The notes: a model not told the origin generated them from the letters alone. A stretch of 45,251 bases of DNA from Fidelibacterota bacterium (GCA_013202495.1 JABMQQ010000074.1:1-45251), one strand, 5' to 3'. Counted from the first letter of the stretch, positions 25,671 through 34,547 are shown. Program-made: numbers and translations.

Positions 25671-27131
25671 ATGTTAAGAATCTCAATATATTATCTCTTT
25701 TCGCTTGGTGTGATGACCATCTATGGTGGTCAAGTATGCCCCTTTATTGATACTCTAACTATAGTCGAATGGGGCTTAACACTCGCTGTTTTTTTCCTTA
25801 TCCTATTTGGAGTGCGTCATCAGCTCATTACGAAATTTGTCTTTTCCAAACCCGCCATGGAACAACCCAGACAGCAGATGATCTTTGAGTTTAGTCTGTT
25901 TATTATAGCCGGTCTGGTAATCGCAATTTACAACCATTTTGTCTATGTTTTCCCACCTATTGGGAGCGGTGGCAAAGTGACGGTGGGAATGTTCACGCTG
26001 GGTTCCTTCCTGGCTATTGATATGGCCTTACTGCGGGAGCGGCTTGTCATTCAGGAGGCTAAGAAGCTGGGCAGTCGCTTTGCTCCAGTCAAGGATTTCA
26101 CGTCACTGATTAAAAAATTCACTATCTTTGCCATTCTGGTTCTCTCATTCGTATCCGTTGTGATACTGCTGGTCATCAGTAAAGACATATATTGGATATC
26201 CATGGTGGCTGCTGAGGACATTTCCTCTGTTCAGCGCACCGTTTCCTTTGAAGTATTGTTTGTGATAATTATTACCCTGGGTTTAGTTCTGAATTTGATC
26301 TATTCCTATTCACAAAATTTAAAACTCTTCTTTGCCAACGAGACACAGGTTTTAAGTGAAGTGAATACGGGAAACCTTGATGGTTATGTCCCAGTGGTAA
26401 GTCGGGATGAATTTGCCCATATTGCGCAACACACCAATCAGATGATCGATGGATTGCGGGAAAAACGCCGCATCCAGAATATCTTTGGCAAGGTTGTCAG
26501 TCCAGAGGTAGCCTCTCATCTGCTCTCTCTTGAAGAGGGTGAATTCAAATTGGGAGGTCAGCGCAAAAAGTTGGTTATCCTTGTTTCAGATATCAGGGGT
26601 TTTACCAGCCTCACAGAGGATCATGAAGCCGAGGAGTTGGTACACGGGCTAAATCTTTATTTTTCAGACATGGTAGAGATCATTCACAGGGAGCAGGGGA
26701 TAGTGGATAAATTTATCGGGGATGGAATCCTGGCTGTGTTTGGTCTCACCAAGCCGGAACTTGCTGCACATCAAGCCATTAATGTAGCCCTGAACATGTT
26801 TAAGCAATGTCAACTCAACGGTGAAAGTTATGGTATACCCGTAAAAATCGGTATAGGCATTCACTCTGGCGATGTTATTGCTGGAAATATTGGATCTGAG
26901 GAACGCATGGAATATACTGTCATCGGGGACACCGTTAATATTGCAGCTCGTCTGGAAAGTATGACAAAATCACTGGATGCTCCTCTCCTGATTTCAAAAA
27001 CACTTTATGATGGATGCGAGCGTTCCCAACAAGCCCTACCCTGGCAGAATTTTGGACCCAGGGAGCTCAAAGGGAAGGCCAGGAAAATTGAGATTCTGGG
27101 GCTAACTATGGAGCAGATTAATTCTGCCTAG
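25671..27131 (+). CDS. Membrane adenylate cyclase with HAMP domain (class III)
   Basis: A 486-residue protein. About six helices in residues 5-215, a HAMP-like linker (about 215-268, NTGNLDGYVPVVSRDEFAHIAQHTNQMIDGL), then a cyclase homology domain (about 290-470). Features: LVSDIRGFTSLTEDHEAEELV with metal Asp, GIVDKFIGDGILAVFG carrying the adenine-selecting Lys and second Asp, GIGIHSGDVIAGNIGSE, and YTVIGDTVNIAARLESM. This matches the CyaB/CyaC-like bacterial adenylate cyclases. The ribosome binding site is weak (GAG). It appears monocistronic; a hairpin at 27227-27257 lies between it and the convergent DoxX gene. Confidence 0.85.
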   Translation: MLRISIYYLFSLGVMTIYGGQVCPFIDTLTIVEWGLTLAVFFLILFGVRHQLITKFVFSKPAMEQPRQQMIFEFSLFIIAGLVIAIYNHFVYVFPPIGSGGKVTVGMFTLGSFLAIDMALLRERLVIQEAKKLGSRFAPVKDFTSLIKKFTIFAILVLSFVSVVILLVISKDIYWISMVAAEDISSVQRTVSFEVLFVIIITLGLVLNLIYSYSQNLKLFFANETQVLSEVNTGNLDGYVPVVSRDEFAHIAQHTNQMIDGLREKRRIQNIFGKVVSPEVASHLLSLEEGEFKLGGQRKKLVILVSDIRGFTSLTEDHEAEELVHGLNLYFSDMVEIIHREQGIVDKFIGDGILAVFGLTKPELAAHQAINVALNMFKQCQLNGESYGIPVKIGIGIHSGDVIAGNIGSEERMEYTVIGDTVNIAARLESMTKSLDAPLLISKTLYDGCERSQQALPWQNFGPRELKGKARKIEILGLTMEQINSA

Positions 27132-27226
27132 ATTCCAGGATCAGGTCTTCACTCTCAGAGCTTCAGTTTGGCAGACGTATTTGCTATCGAGCCAAGTTTT
27201 CCGCTCCACACCACGTTACGGAATAC

Positions 27227-27257
27227 AAAAAAAGCCCTCCGATTACTCGAAGGGCTC
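27227..27257 (-). terminator. Rho-independent terminator for DoxX gene
   Basis: Read on the minus strand: AGCCCTTCG, loop AGTAAT, CGGAGGGCT, then TTTTTT. One G-T wobble in a nine-pair stem. It begins 25 bases after the DoxX stop and probably also limits plus-strand transcription from the cyclase. Confidence 0.9.
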
Positions 27258-27281
27258 TTAGTTTGATTCTATAGAAGCGGA

Positions 27282-27701
27282 TTAGTCTGTTGCTGATTCA
27301 CTCGGACTGAGCAACTCATTTCCCCGCAAGGCAAACAAGGCACCCAGCAATAGTACCAGGAGCTGGAATTCCATACCACCCATAGGTTTGGCTTCAGATG
27401 CGACAAAGCCCCATTGTGGCCAGTGTACCATGGCAATAGCGCCAAACATGACAACGGCTGCCAGGGCACCAGAAATCCGGGTAACCAGTGAACCCAGGAA
27501 AGGTCCTGCCAGAAAACCCAGACCTACTAGAATCTCCACCAGTGCGAGCATGTAAACGCCTGCTACAGGCATTCCCATTCCTTTGGCCATCATTTCCGCC
27601 ATGGGGAATTTAACAACCCCGTGGAATAAAAAAATTGCTGCCAGCTGCAATCGGATGATCCAGTGGCCGTGTTCTTCTGCAAAACTTGTTAATGTGTTCA
27701 T
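27282..27701 (-). CDS. DoxX-family membrane protein
   Basis: A 139-residue, four-helix protein with the DoxX pattern: WIIRLQLAAIFLFHGVVKF, MPVAGVYMLALVEILVGLGFLAG and FGAIAMVHWPQWGF. DoxX-like proteins are quinone-linked or redox-associated membrane subunits in some systems, but most are uncharacterised. ATG 27701 has GAGGAA about six bases upstream; the frame to 27758 is not needed. A strong terminator follows. Confidence 0.85.
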   Translation of the reverse strand: MNTLTSFAEEHGHWIIRLQLAAIFLFHGVVKFPMAEMMAKGMGMPVAGVYMLALVEILVGLGFLAGPFLGSLVTRISGALAAVVMFGAIAMVHWPQWGFVASEAKPMGGMEFQLLVLLLGALFALRGNELLSPSESATD

Positions 27702-28067
27702 ATCTTTCCTCTCGGTCTCTATTATGGTCGGTTGTCCTGCTGAATCAAGCTTATACAAACACAGGATACCTTCTGTTATGGAAAGCCAAGATAGGAATTT
27801 GAGAGAGTGCGACTGTCACAGAGCTGACAGATCATTGCTTTCCCCGAAACTGAGGAGCGGGTGAATTTCAGATAAAAGATAGGCAATACGTATCTGTAGA
27901 AATGAATGCATATTACGATATGGGGTTTGATGTTGATTTATTCAGGGAGAGGATTTCATATGCCAGACTACTTTTACAAAAGGAAAAAAGGAGAGCGAAA
28001 TTTCCATCTACCAAACAAAGCGCACGCCTATAGTGGCGTGAGAAGCGCAGGTGTTGGCTCTAAATCG
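27702..28067. other. Gap with no confirmed gene
   Basis: A 60-codon plus-strand frame at 27906-28088 is Lys/Arg/Gly-rich, lacks a convincing start and overlaps the end of the prepilin gene; I do not call it. On the minus strand CACGCC-ACTATA-GGCGTG (28021-28042 region) is a weak hairpin that could end the prepilin transcript. Confidence 0.35.
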
Positions 28068-28526
28068 TCACCAACCAAGCCAGGCTAAAATGTTATCTAT
28101 CCAACTGCTGCCAGACCTGGTGGTCTCACCGAAAGTTCCATCCTGGTTCAGGGTACGGTCATGATCAAGAATATTACCCCCGGCACACCTTATCATATAA
28201 TAGTTACCACTAATTAATGAATAGGTGTAGGAGTCGTCTGAGAAATACGCGCCAGTTAGCTCTCCCGGTTGAAAATACCCCCAATCCGCCTCAATCACAG
28301 AAACACCAAGTCCATCTGGATAGGAACCAAATTCAGCATAATAGATTCGTAGTTGGCTCCTAATGCTTCCAAGCGCCACATCTGCCTCAGCCTGCTTGGC
28401 TTTTTCAACGCTATTTCCGTAGATAGGTATGGCAATTGCCGCAAGAACCCCAATGATCACAATAACCACCATTAATTCTAATAGTGAAAATCCGCGGTCA
28501 TTATTGATATAGCTTGAATGAGTCAT
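28068..28526 (-). CDS. Type IV prepilin-like / pseudopilin protein
   Basis: A 152-residue class III signal protein. Short leader MTHSSYINNDRG, cleavage before Phe13 (G|FSLLELMVVIVIIGVLAAI), Glu at +5, and a long hydrophobic N-terminal helix continuing as amphipathic helix VEKAKQAEADVALGSIRSQLR. The C-terminal domain has YFSDDSYTYSL and MIRCAGG. It is PilA/pseudopilin-like and would be processed by a prepilin peptidase and assembled in the inner membrane. No other pilus or type II secretion gene is nearby, so it is an orphan. The ribosome binding site is weak (GAGA). Confidence 0.85.
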   Translation of the reverse strand: MTHSSYINNDRGFSLLELMVVIVIIGVLAAIAIPIYGNSVEKAKQAEADVALGSIRSQLRIYYAEFGSYPDGLGVSVIEADWGYFQPGELTGAYFSDDSYTYSLISGNYYMIRCAGGNILDHDRTLNQDGTFGETTRSGSSWIDNILAWLGW

Positions 28527-28807
28527 AAGTTTTATCTCATTAAAAAATACTTTGTTAAAGATTTAAATCAAGTCAGAATAAGCCGGACAGACCCGATTTG
28601 TCTGTGATACTGTATACATCCAGTGGATTACGCCGGGCAGTCAGGTTTTAATTGCAAAAAGCTAAAGGTCATCACAGGTTTGGCATTGTGATGTCTTGAA
28701 AAATTGATCCAGTCCTTACTATTCGCTTGAAAGATTCAGTGTGCCATGGAGACCACAGCTCTTCAGTAAAACTAATTGAATCACAAGCAAATACAGAAGA
28801 CTCAGGT

Positions 28808-30541
28808 CTAAATAACGCCGTAGATCGCTTGATCCTTGCCTTTGTCTATAGCCCAGCTAACATTTCCATAATCAAAATGCCAGTACTCCTTCAGATCTAC
28901 GACAAAATCTTCAGCTTCAAAGAGACCGATAAGTAGCTTGCGATTGTTCTTGGCTTCTGGAGTAATGTATGGATGATAGGGATAACACTTGTCATTCAGG
29001 GTTATTTTAAATCCATCGTTGGTTCCAAAACGCATGATGGCATTCTGCTTTAAATCATATATAAGCGCATCCACTGCGCCGCCTGTGGCATGCATGGATT
29101 TACTTGGTGGAGCGATAAAATAGGATACGAGTTCTTCGATTTCCTCTAGTTCCTTTTTAGGGTACTCTATCTGCAACTGGGCAACCCGTTCTTGCCATAA
29201 TAGACGTTGATGTTCAAAGGATCGCCATGCTGAACGGAGCCACAAGGTTTTATCTTCCATATCCAATCGTTTGCTTATGCGGCCGATCTTTTCATAAACG
29301 GCCTCCCTTACCATAAACTTGTAGCCTGGTTGGCTGGATGGTTCAAACATCAAATTGAACCCTGACTCGTTCAGATTATGCATGGGAGAATGATCTTCTT
29401 TTATAGAAATGCCTGGCTGTAACTGAAGATGTCTGCGGTAATTTTTTTCAACCCTTTCGCAATATTCATGGGCATTCACACGATCGCTGGAAACCTTGTT
29501 TACATGTCGCGAACTCATAGCCGAAAGCAGAGCTGCATAATTCAGATCGAATTCTAATTCATTTCCAACGCTTAATTCTAGATCCTTAGCGTTGACAATA
29601 AGGTGGTCACTACTTGCTCCAATGATTTCAATATCTACCCTGGGCGTGAGCCCGGATACTTGAACATCCTGCAATCCAATACCCAGAATGGCTCTTCGAA
29701 TTTGTCCCTGGTCCACAAACTTTGGAGTATTACCAAATGCATCCTGGGCGATGGTTCCATAGGGCAACGAAGGCTTTATTTTGGATTCCACAATTTCGGA
29801 AACCAGAGTCATCGCGTCTGTATGTAAACCGGGTATGGGCTTTCTCGAAACAGTTTCACATCCCAGATAGATAGATTCACCCAATCTCAAATTATTGACC
29901 CTACCCACATCCTGCGTAGACATAAACCAGTTATAGTTGGCAGAATTACCCCCGGATACATACTCAAGTTTTAATCCATGTTTATTTTCAATATCATTAG
30001 CGATGGAAGACAATTTCCCCATGTTCTCGTCATCAGGTATCACCCCACCAAAACAAGCCAGATTGGCTCCAATACCGGCGAGATTGATCCCCTCCATTTT
30101 TGAAACTTGCTTAACCATGTCATCCAGATCAGATGGCATCAGCCCTTCTCTTAGATCACCCAGCTCCAGCATTAAAATAATTTTATGGGACTTGTCGTAC
30201 TCAATGGCGTGAGCAGAGAGTCTTTCAATAACTGAGAATTCAGTATTAAGGCTAATGTCAGCGTACTTAACAACAGCCTCGGCCTGGCTGAGAGCCGGGG
30301 TTCTGGTGAGCAGGAATTGGGCTTGTACACCTGCCCCCCGCATTCTTTTGATATTCTCGATCCTTGAATCAGCAAGAATATCTATTCCACAATTAACCAA
30401 AGTTCTGGCTATACGTGGGTTTCCTCGGACTGCTTTGGTCACAGCAATAAGGTGAATGCCCTTAGAACCATAGAGATTTATTAACGTTTTTGCATTATGA
30501 GCTATTTTCTCAAGATCTATCTCTATTCTTGGTGTGATCAT
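28808..30541 (-). CDS. Amino-acid racemase fused to VanX-type D,D-dipeptidase
   Basis: A 577-residue fusion. Residues 1-375 are a PLP-dependent alanine-racemase-type domain of the ornithine/YhfX branch: Schiff-base Lys36 in LIAVTKAVRG, ELGDLREGL, GANLACFGG, YVSGGNSANYNW and RLGESIYLGCE. Residues 400-577 are a peptidase M15 domain: SMHATGGAVDAL supplies the SxHxxGxAxD zinc ligands and KEYWHFDYG the catalytic Glu and third ligand. All key residues of both halves are present. It overlaps the DUF1611 gene by ATGA. VanX-type enzymes cleave D-Ala-D-Ala-like dipeptides, so the fusion may release and invert amino acids from peptidoglycan fragments. No signal peptide, so it acts in the cytoplasm. Confidence 0.85.
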   Translation of the reverse strand: MITPRIEIDLEKIAHNAKTLINLYGSKGIHLIAVTKAVRGNPRIARTLVNCGIDILADSRIENIKRMRGAGVQAQFLLTRTPALSQAEAVVKYADISLNTEFSVIERLSAHAIEYDKSHKIILMLELGDLREGLMPSDLDDMVKQVSKMEGINLAGIGANLACFGGVIPDDENMGKLSSIANDIENKHGLKLEYVSGGNSANYNWFMSTQDVGRVNNLRLGESIYLGCETVSRKPIPGLHTDAMTLVSEIVESKIKPSLPYGTIAQDAFGNTPKFVDQGQIRRAILGIGLQDVQVSGLTPRVDIEIIGASSDHLIVNAKDLELSVGNELEFDLNYAALLSAMSSRHVNKVSSDRVNAHEYCERVEKNYRRHLQLQPGISIKEDHSPMHNLNESGFNLMFEPSSQPGYKFMVREAVYEKIGRISKRLDMEDKTLWLRSAWRSFEHQRLLWQERVAQLQIEYPKKELEEIEELVSYFIAPPSKSMHATGGAVDALIYDLKQNAIMRFGTNDGFKITLNDKCYPYHPYITPEAKNNRKLLIGLFEAEDFVVDLKEYWHFDYGNVSWAIDKGKDQAIYGVI

Positions 30542-31617
30542 TGAGTGGCAACTCGTTTTTGAAGATCGGGGAAAGTGCTTAGTATGGCCTCAACAAGCTT
30601 GTCACATCCATACTTTAATACATCGGTGGTTGGTCGGTCGAACTTGGATTCATACTCATTAATCGTATCAACTAATTCCTCATCAGTCATGTCCTCATGA
30701 TTTATGGTGAGAGCAATAACTTTGGTTTTGGAAAACAATTCCATTAGCTCAATTTCATATTCCAGAGTACTCATGGGTAACTCGGGATAGTCAGCATGGT
30801 TGATTCTTTTAGGTGGGTGTTGAAGGATAACTGCCTCTGGTACGGCTCCTCTCAGGATGGCACTTGTAGATCCATAAGCGGGGTGGCTCAGGGCACCCTG
30901 CCCTTCAACAATAATTATATCTGGATGCTCCTTTTTATCTGCATTAAGAATTGCGTATTCAATCTCTCCAGTGGCAAAACCAGAGGTCAATACATCCACG
31001 GCTAAGCCATATTTTGCTCCCTGGAGTAGACCGGTTTGCCCGGTTGCAATGAAGACCGGATTCAGTCCCACCTGTTTTAACGCTTCAACCAGTTTTACTG
31101 CGGTTGTTCGCTTGCCAACGGCGCAATCTGTACCCAGTATAGCCATAACAGGCGTTGTGACGTCATGGATACGTCCACTGAAATTGTGCAGATTCTTTCG
31201 CGGAGGGGATTTTCTCAGATCATAAATTTGGACCTGGTACTCAATTGCCTTGCGGATAAATTCATCATCATCTGTAAAAAATTCAGGCAAACCATTTACG
31301 AAGTTCATACCTGTTTTCATGGCCTCCAGGATTATCTCTCGCTGCTCCTGATCGAGAAAAGCAGCCTGTGCGGCAATCCCGTAAATAAAATATTCTGGAA
31401 CATAGCCCAATACGTCGATGGCATTTTCGATACTTGAGAAAACAGGGATATTATTTTTGATGCCATCAAGATATTCTCCTGAATCAAGACCCTCTTTGGT
31501 GCTATCAATTATACCTAGAATATCATACTTTTCCGAATGCCGGGCCAGGCCATTGGCAACCTTTCCATCAATCTGTCCTAATTCGTTTTCAGAATACACT
31601 AAAGCTCTTGCTAACAT
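30538..31617 (-). CDS. DUF1611 P-loop protein (possible D-amino-acid N-acyltransferase)
   Basis: A 359-residue protein. The N-terminal Rossmann-like half ends with GLPEFFTDDDEF. The C-terminal half has the P-loop variant ILGTDCAVGKRTTAVKL, then FIATGQTGLLQGAKYGLAVDV and IIIVEGQGALSHPAYGSTSA, all diagnostic of DUF1611. From memory, one characterised member (DgcN) is a D-glutamate N-acetyltransferase in D-glutamate catabolism; others occur beside dipeptide epimerases. GGAG lies eight bases before ATG 31617. It is the first gene of a two-gene unit with the racemase-dipeptidase fusion, which supports a D-amino acid or peptidoglycan-recycling role. Confidence 0.8.
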   Translation of the reverse strand: MLARALVYSENELGQIDGKVANGLARHSEKYDILGIIDSTKEGLDSGEYLDGIKNNIPVFSSIENAIDVLGYVPEYFIYGIAAQAAFLDQEQREIILEAMKTGMNFVNGLPEFFTDDDEFIRKAIEYQVQIYDLRKSPPRKNLHNFSGRIHDVTTPVMAILGTDCAVGKRTTAVKLVEALKQVGLNPVFIATGQTGLLQGAKYGLAVDVLTSGFATGEIEYAILNADKKEHPDIIIVEGQGALSHPAYGSTSAILRGAVPEAVILQHPPKRINHADYPELPMSTLEYEIELMELFSKTKVIALTINHEDMTDEELVDTINEYESKFDRPTTDVLKYGCDKLVEAILSTFPDLQKRVATQ

Positions 31618-32042
31618 GGGATTTCTCCATCCTTGGTTTGTTGCGAATTATCTATCAGATGTGACCAAATCCTTGTCAGGTGTATCGGGTACAAGGGTGT
31701 TGTGGCGAAGGTCAAGCAGAGCTGGGTGTGCGGGTCAACGCAACGCTTGTTTGACAATTCCAGGTCTAATTTTTTCATCATGAAAGGCATCCTGCCACTG
31801 TGGTTTTTTTGGCAGGGCTACTCTATATACACTTTATTCCCCCCAATGCAATCAGGAACCAAGACTTCGCCTAAAGTATTATTATTTCTGGATCTGGACT
31901 TGGGAGATTCGGGCGTAAATGACAGTGCTGTAGTTCGGCTCTGACTCCATCATACTTCGCTCAATCCCAGGATGAGCTCCGTTTTTCAGAAATATGCAGA
32001 CCAGCCGTCGCTCCTCCCGCCGCCGTTGGCGGGGTTCAAACT

Positions 32043-32080
32043 ACCTGCCTGCGCGGAGACCGACTTCGGCATAGGCAGGT
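32043..32080. repeat. REP-like hairpin element
   Basis: ACCTGCCT (32043-32050) and AGGCAGGT (32073-32080) are perfect inverted arms around a GC-rich loop containing CCGACTTCGGC. It sits in an insertion relative to the related repeat at 37.2 kb and looks like a mobile palindromic element. Confidence 0.6.
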
Positions 32081-32091
32081 GGCCTGGCAGG

Positions 32092-32133
32092 CCCTTATAC
32101 AGTAAGGGCTTGCAGGTTTGGGTTGCTAAAAAG
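32092..32133 (+). repeat. 42 bp dispersed repeat, copy 1
   Basis: Begins with the hairpin CCCTTA-TACAG-TAAGGG and ends TTGCTAAAAAG. It matches 37298-37339 at 35 of 42 positions by hand alignment. Confidence 0.65.
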
Positions 32134-32422
32134 GGGCTGATAAAAAAAGTCCCCAATTATGATCAGGGCTTTGATGTTTTGCATTTGGGTATCAGTATGT
32201 GATCATTGATGACTTGATTAGTGCTTTTTCTTATCGTGGGAAAATTTCAAATCCAAATGATTTTGCGCCAAATCAAATGTTACTATCCACTGGTATAGTT
32301 GACCTACTGTAGCTCAAAATTGAGCAAATAGAATTGTACAATCCTTAGTTTCCTGCTAATCAGTGGATCAGCTTCTCTGATTAGTCTTCCCCTGAGAAGG
32401 TAGTTTTGTATATTTAAGCATC

Positions 32423-32433
32423 TGTTGCATTGT
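32423..32433 (+). promoter_or_regulatory. TGTTGCA site before sigma-54 activator
   Basis: TGTTGCATTGT here recurs exactly at 33803-33813 in the candidate enhancer. It is 36 bases before the GTG start of the activator, so the activator may regulate itself. Confidence 0.4.
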
Positions 32434-32468
32434 CAGACTCATACTAGATGCACAGAAGGGGAGGTCGA

Positions 32469-33785
32469 GTGGATAAATCCATAGAAAAAGCTTCAGAGAT
32501 TCTTGACTCTTTAAGTGAGGGAGTCATTACAATTGATAAGAAGTTCGTGATAACCTTTATCAATAGTGCTGCAGAATCATTTATTGGCACCACACGTCAA
32601 GATGCTATTGGCAAGAGCTGCAAGAGCATATGCCGATCTGAGCTGTGCGAGGCAGATTGTCCCATCACGCAGGTCATCAAGTCGGGCAAGAGTATTCACA
32701 ATTTTAATTCGAGAATGATTGCAAAGAATAAGAAAATTATTCCTGTAGTTCTCAACGCAGTAGTGTTAAGAAACAATCGAAATGAACCCAAGGCCGGCGT
32801 CCTTTCATTTCACCCCGCATCAAATCCCGATAGCTTGAAAAGTGTGGCCATACCCAACAGCTTTTGTGGTATTATCGGCAAAAGTAAAGCAATGCTGGAT
32901 ATCTTTCAATTAATACGGGAAATATCAAGATCTGACGCCAGTGTTTTAATTCAAGGTGAGACAGGAACAGGAAAAGAGTTGATTGCCAACGCAGTGCATG
33001 AGCAAAGCCAGAGAGCTTCAAATGCATATGTGAAGGTGAATTGCGCTGTGATCCCTCCGCAATTATTAGCCAGTGAACTTTTTGGGCACACCAAAGGGGC
33101 CTTTACAGATGCAAAAAGTGATCGGGTTGGTCGTTTTGAGTTAGCTGACCAAGGCACAATCTTCCTGGATGAAATTGCCGAGATGCCGACGAATATGCAA
33201 ACGCAATTATTGCGAATACTCCAAAACGGTTCTTTCGAGAGGCTGGGGGATTCTAACACGAGAACGGTAAATGTCCGAGTAATTGCTGCTACAAATATGG
33301 ATATTCAATCCGCAATAGACGGAAACAGGTTTCGGAATGATCTATTTTTTCGATTAAATGTCATCCCCATTCATATTCCACCTCTGAGAGAGCGGAAAGA
33401 GGACCTACCTTTTTTGTTTGAACACTTCATCCAAGTATTCAATCAAAGATATAACCGACAGATTGAAGAAATTGATACTGATGCCCTGGATATCCTTTTA
33501 CAGCATGAATGGCCTGGTAATATCAGAGAAGTCGAGAATGTGATAGAATATGCCTTTATCAGATCAAAAAAGAACCATTCGATATGTATCTGTGGCTTAC
33601 CACCATCCTTAAGAGCTCACATAGTGTGTAAAGAGGAAAGTGGGTCGACAGGCATAGCATCCATGAAGTCAGAACAGCTAGTAGCCCTCTTAGATCAAAA
33701 CAACTGGAATCAAAGCAAAGTAGCCGACATTTTAGGTGTACATCGATCCACAGTCTGGCGAAAATTGAAATCAATTCAGAGCTAA
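32469..33785 (+). CDS. PAS-domain sigma-54-dependent activator
   Basis: A 438-residue NtrC-type activator. N-terminal PAS (about 1-120) with a Cys-rich segment CKSICRSELCEADCPIT, a feature seen in PAS sensors of sulfur/metal-respiring bacteria and possibly redox- or cofactor-sensing. AAA+ domain: QGETGTGKELIANAVHEQS, the sigma-54 contact loop GHTKGAFTDA, LDEIAEMP and FRNDLFFRLNVIPIHIPPLRER. Fis-type helix-turn-helix NQSKVADILGVHRSTVWRKL at the C-terminus. I prefer GTG 32469 (GGAGG five bases upstream, start directly before PAS) over ATG 32448. It has no kinase/receiver link, so it senses directly. Two sigma-54 promoter matches follow downstream. Confidence 0.85.
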   Translation: MDKSIEKASEILDSLSEGVITIDKKFVITFINSAAESFIGTTRQDAIGKSCKSICRSELCEADCPITQVIKSGKSIHNFNSRMIAKNKKIIPVVLNAVVLRNNRNEPKAGVLSFHPASNPDSLKSVAIPNSFCGIIGKSKAMLDIFQLIREISRSDASVLIQGETGTGKELIANAVHEQSQRASNAYVKVNCAVIPPQLLASELFGHTKGAFTDAKSDRVGRFELADQGTIFLDEIAEMPTNMQTQLLRILQNGSFERLGDSNTRTVNVRVIAATNMDIQSAIDGNRFRNDLFFRLNVIPIHIPPLRERKEDLPFLFEHFIQVFNQRYNRQIEEIDTDALDILLQHEWPGNIREVENVIEYAFIRSKKNHSICICGLPPSLRAHIVCKEESGSTGIASMKSEQLVALLDQNNWNQSKVADILGVHRSTVWRKLKSIQS

Positions 33786-33792
33786 AATTAAC

Positions 33793-33887
33793 TGTTGCAA
33801 AGTGTTGCATTGTTGCATTTGTTCTGCATCAGTCTAAAGCATTAATTATAAAGCACATAACTCAATAAGTGTTGCATTCGATGCAAC
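33793..33887. promoter_or_regulatory. Candidate upstream activating sequences
   Basis: Three direct copies of TGTTGCA (33793-33799, 33803-33809, 33811-33817) and the palindrome GTTGCAT-TCG-ATGCAAC (33871-33887). They lie about 55-150 bases upstream of the sigma-54 promoter at 33942, the usual distance for an enhancer of an NtrC-type activator, and directly after the activator gene. Confidence 0.65.
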
Positions 33888-33941
33888 GTTCTCAATGACG
33901 TTACAAGGTGCAAAGGTGTTTTCATCCTAAAAATGCAATAA

Positions 33942-33958
33942 TGGTGAAGTATTTGCAT
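33942..33958 (+). promoter_or_regulatory. Sigma-54 promoter match (TPR-like gene)
   Basis: TGGTGA-AGTAT-TTGCAT fits TGGCAC-N5-TTGCA with GG and GC ten bases apart. Predicted transcription would start near 33969, almost at the ATG at 33970, so translation would be leaderless or start further inside. Confidence 0.45.
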
Positions 33959-33969
33959 TTCTGACAGCT

Positions 33970-34440
33970 ATGACAGAAATGCTGGCCAACTATTATTTGA
34001 TGAATCACAAATTTGAGGCTGCCGTTGCCGAATTGGAAACAGCCTTAATAAACTGTCCCAATAGTCTAAGTATCAAGAGAAAGCTTATGCTTGGCTACGT
34101 TATTACAGATCGTTCAGATGAAGCTTTACCACTGCTTTCTAGTATGGTCGAGGATGATTTGCCCAGCCTGGTTGGCAATTTCGACTCCGATGAAGTTTGT
34201 CCCTTCTCCATACTTCATGAAATAATCACTGGAACCCATAAATCAGCGAGATCCGCAGAGAATCTGACGAAGTCACTAGGCATAATCTGGCTGTTTCAAG
34301 ATGTCCCTAAGTCCTTGATATATTTGGAACAAGCCTATGCTAATGATACCAAAAATGTTTCACTGCTAAAGGTGATAAATATGGTGAGAGGATATATAAA
34401 AGAGTCTCGATCTTCAGTTTCCCAGTCTTCATACACATAA
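33970..34440 (+). CDS. TPR-like protein of unknown function
   Basis: A 156-residue helical protein. The opening MTEMLANYYLMNHKFEAAVAELETALINCPN is a TPR-like helix pair (Asn-Tyr, Ala, Pro spacing), followed by IKRKLMLGYVITDRSDEALPLL and, near the end, a third pair SLIYLEQAYANDTKN. No signal peptide or membrane helix. The start is uncertain: ATGs at 33970, 33979 and 34000 are in frame and none has a ribosome binding site. It lies between the sigma-54 activator and the rhodanese lipoprotein and may be a cytoplasmic partner of that system. Confidence 0.6.
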   Translation: MTEMLANYYLMNHKFEAAVAELETALINCPNSLSIKRKLMLGYVITDRSDEALPLLSSMVEDDLPSLVGNFDSDEVCPFSILHEIITGTHKSARSAENLTKSLGIIWLFQDVPKSLIYLEQAYANDTKNVSLLKVINMVRGYIKESRSSVSQSSYT

Positions 34441-34455
34441 TATGAAATATTTTCA

Positions 34456-34472
34456 TGGCATACTCATTGCCA
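34456..34472 (+). promoter_or_regulatory. Sigma-54 promoter of rhodanese-cytochrome operon
   Basis: TGGCAT-ACTCA-TTGCCA matches the -24/-12 consensus closely with correct spacing. Transcription would start near 34483, leaving a leader of about 65 bases before the ATG at 34548. Confidence 0.7.
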
Positions 34473-34547
34473 ATAACAGGTATAAAATGCACAAGATTTC
34501 AAAAACAATTTCAGTAAACCAAAGGTCAATAACTTAAGGAGAACCGT

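Larger units (their letters stand above)
31618..32468. other. Long noncoding region with repeats
   Basis: About 850 bases without a gene I can support. It holds a REP-like hairpin (32043-32080), a 42 bp repeat copy (32092-32133) and a TGTTGCA site before the sigma-54 activator. Frames at 31633-31944 and 31972-32202 have no start signals and lie on repeats. Confidence 0.5.

Noticed and set aside
27906-28088. 60-codon plus-strand frame
   Set aside because: Overlaps the prepilin gene end, no convincing start, Lys/Arg/Gly-rich low-complexity translation.
31633-32202. Plus-strand frames in the repeat-rich gap
   Set aside because: They run through hairpin repeats and lack start signals; treated as noncoding.
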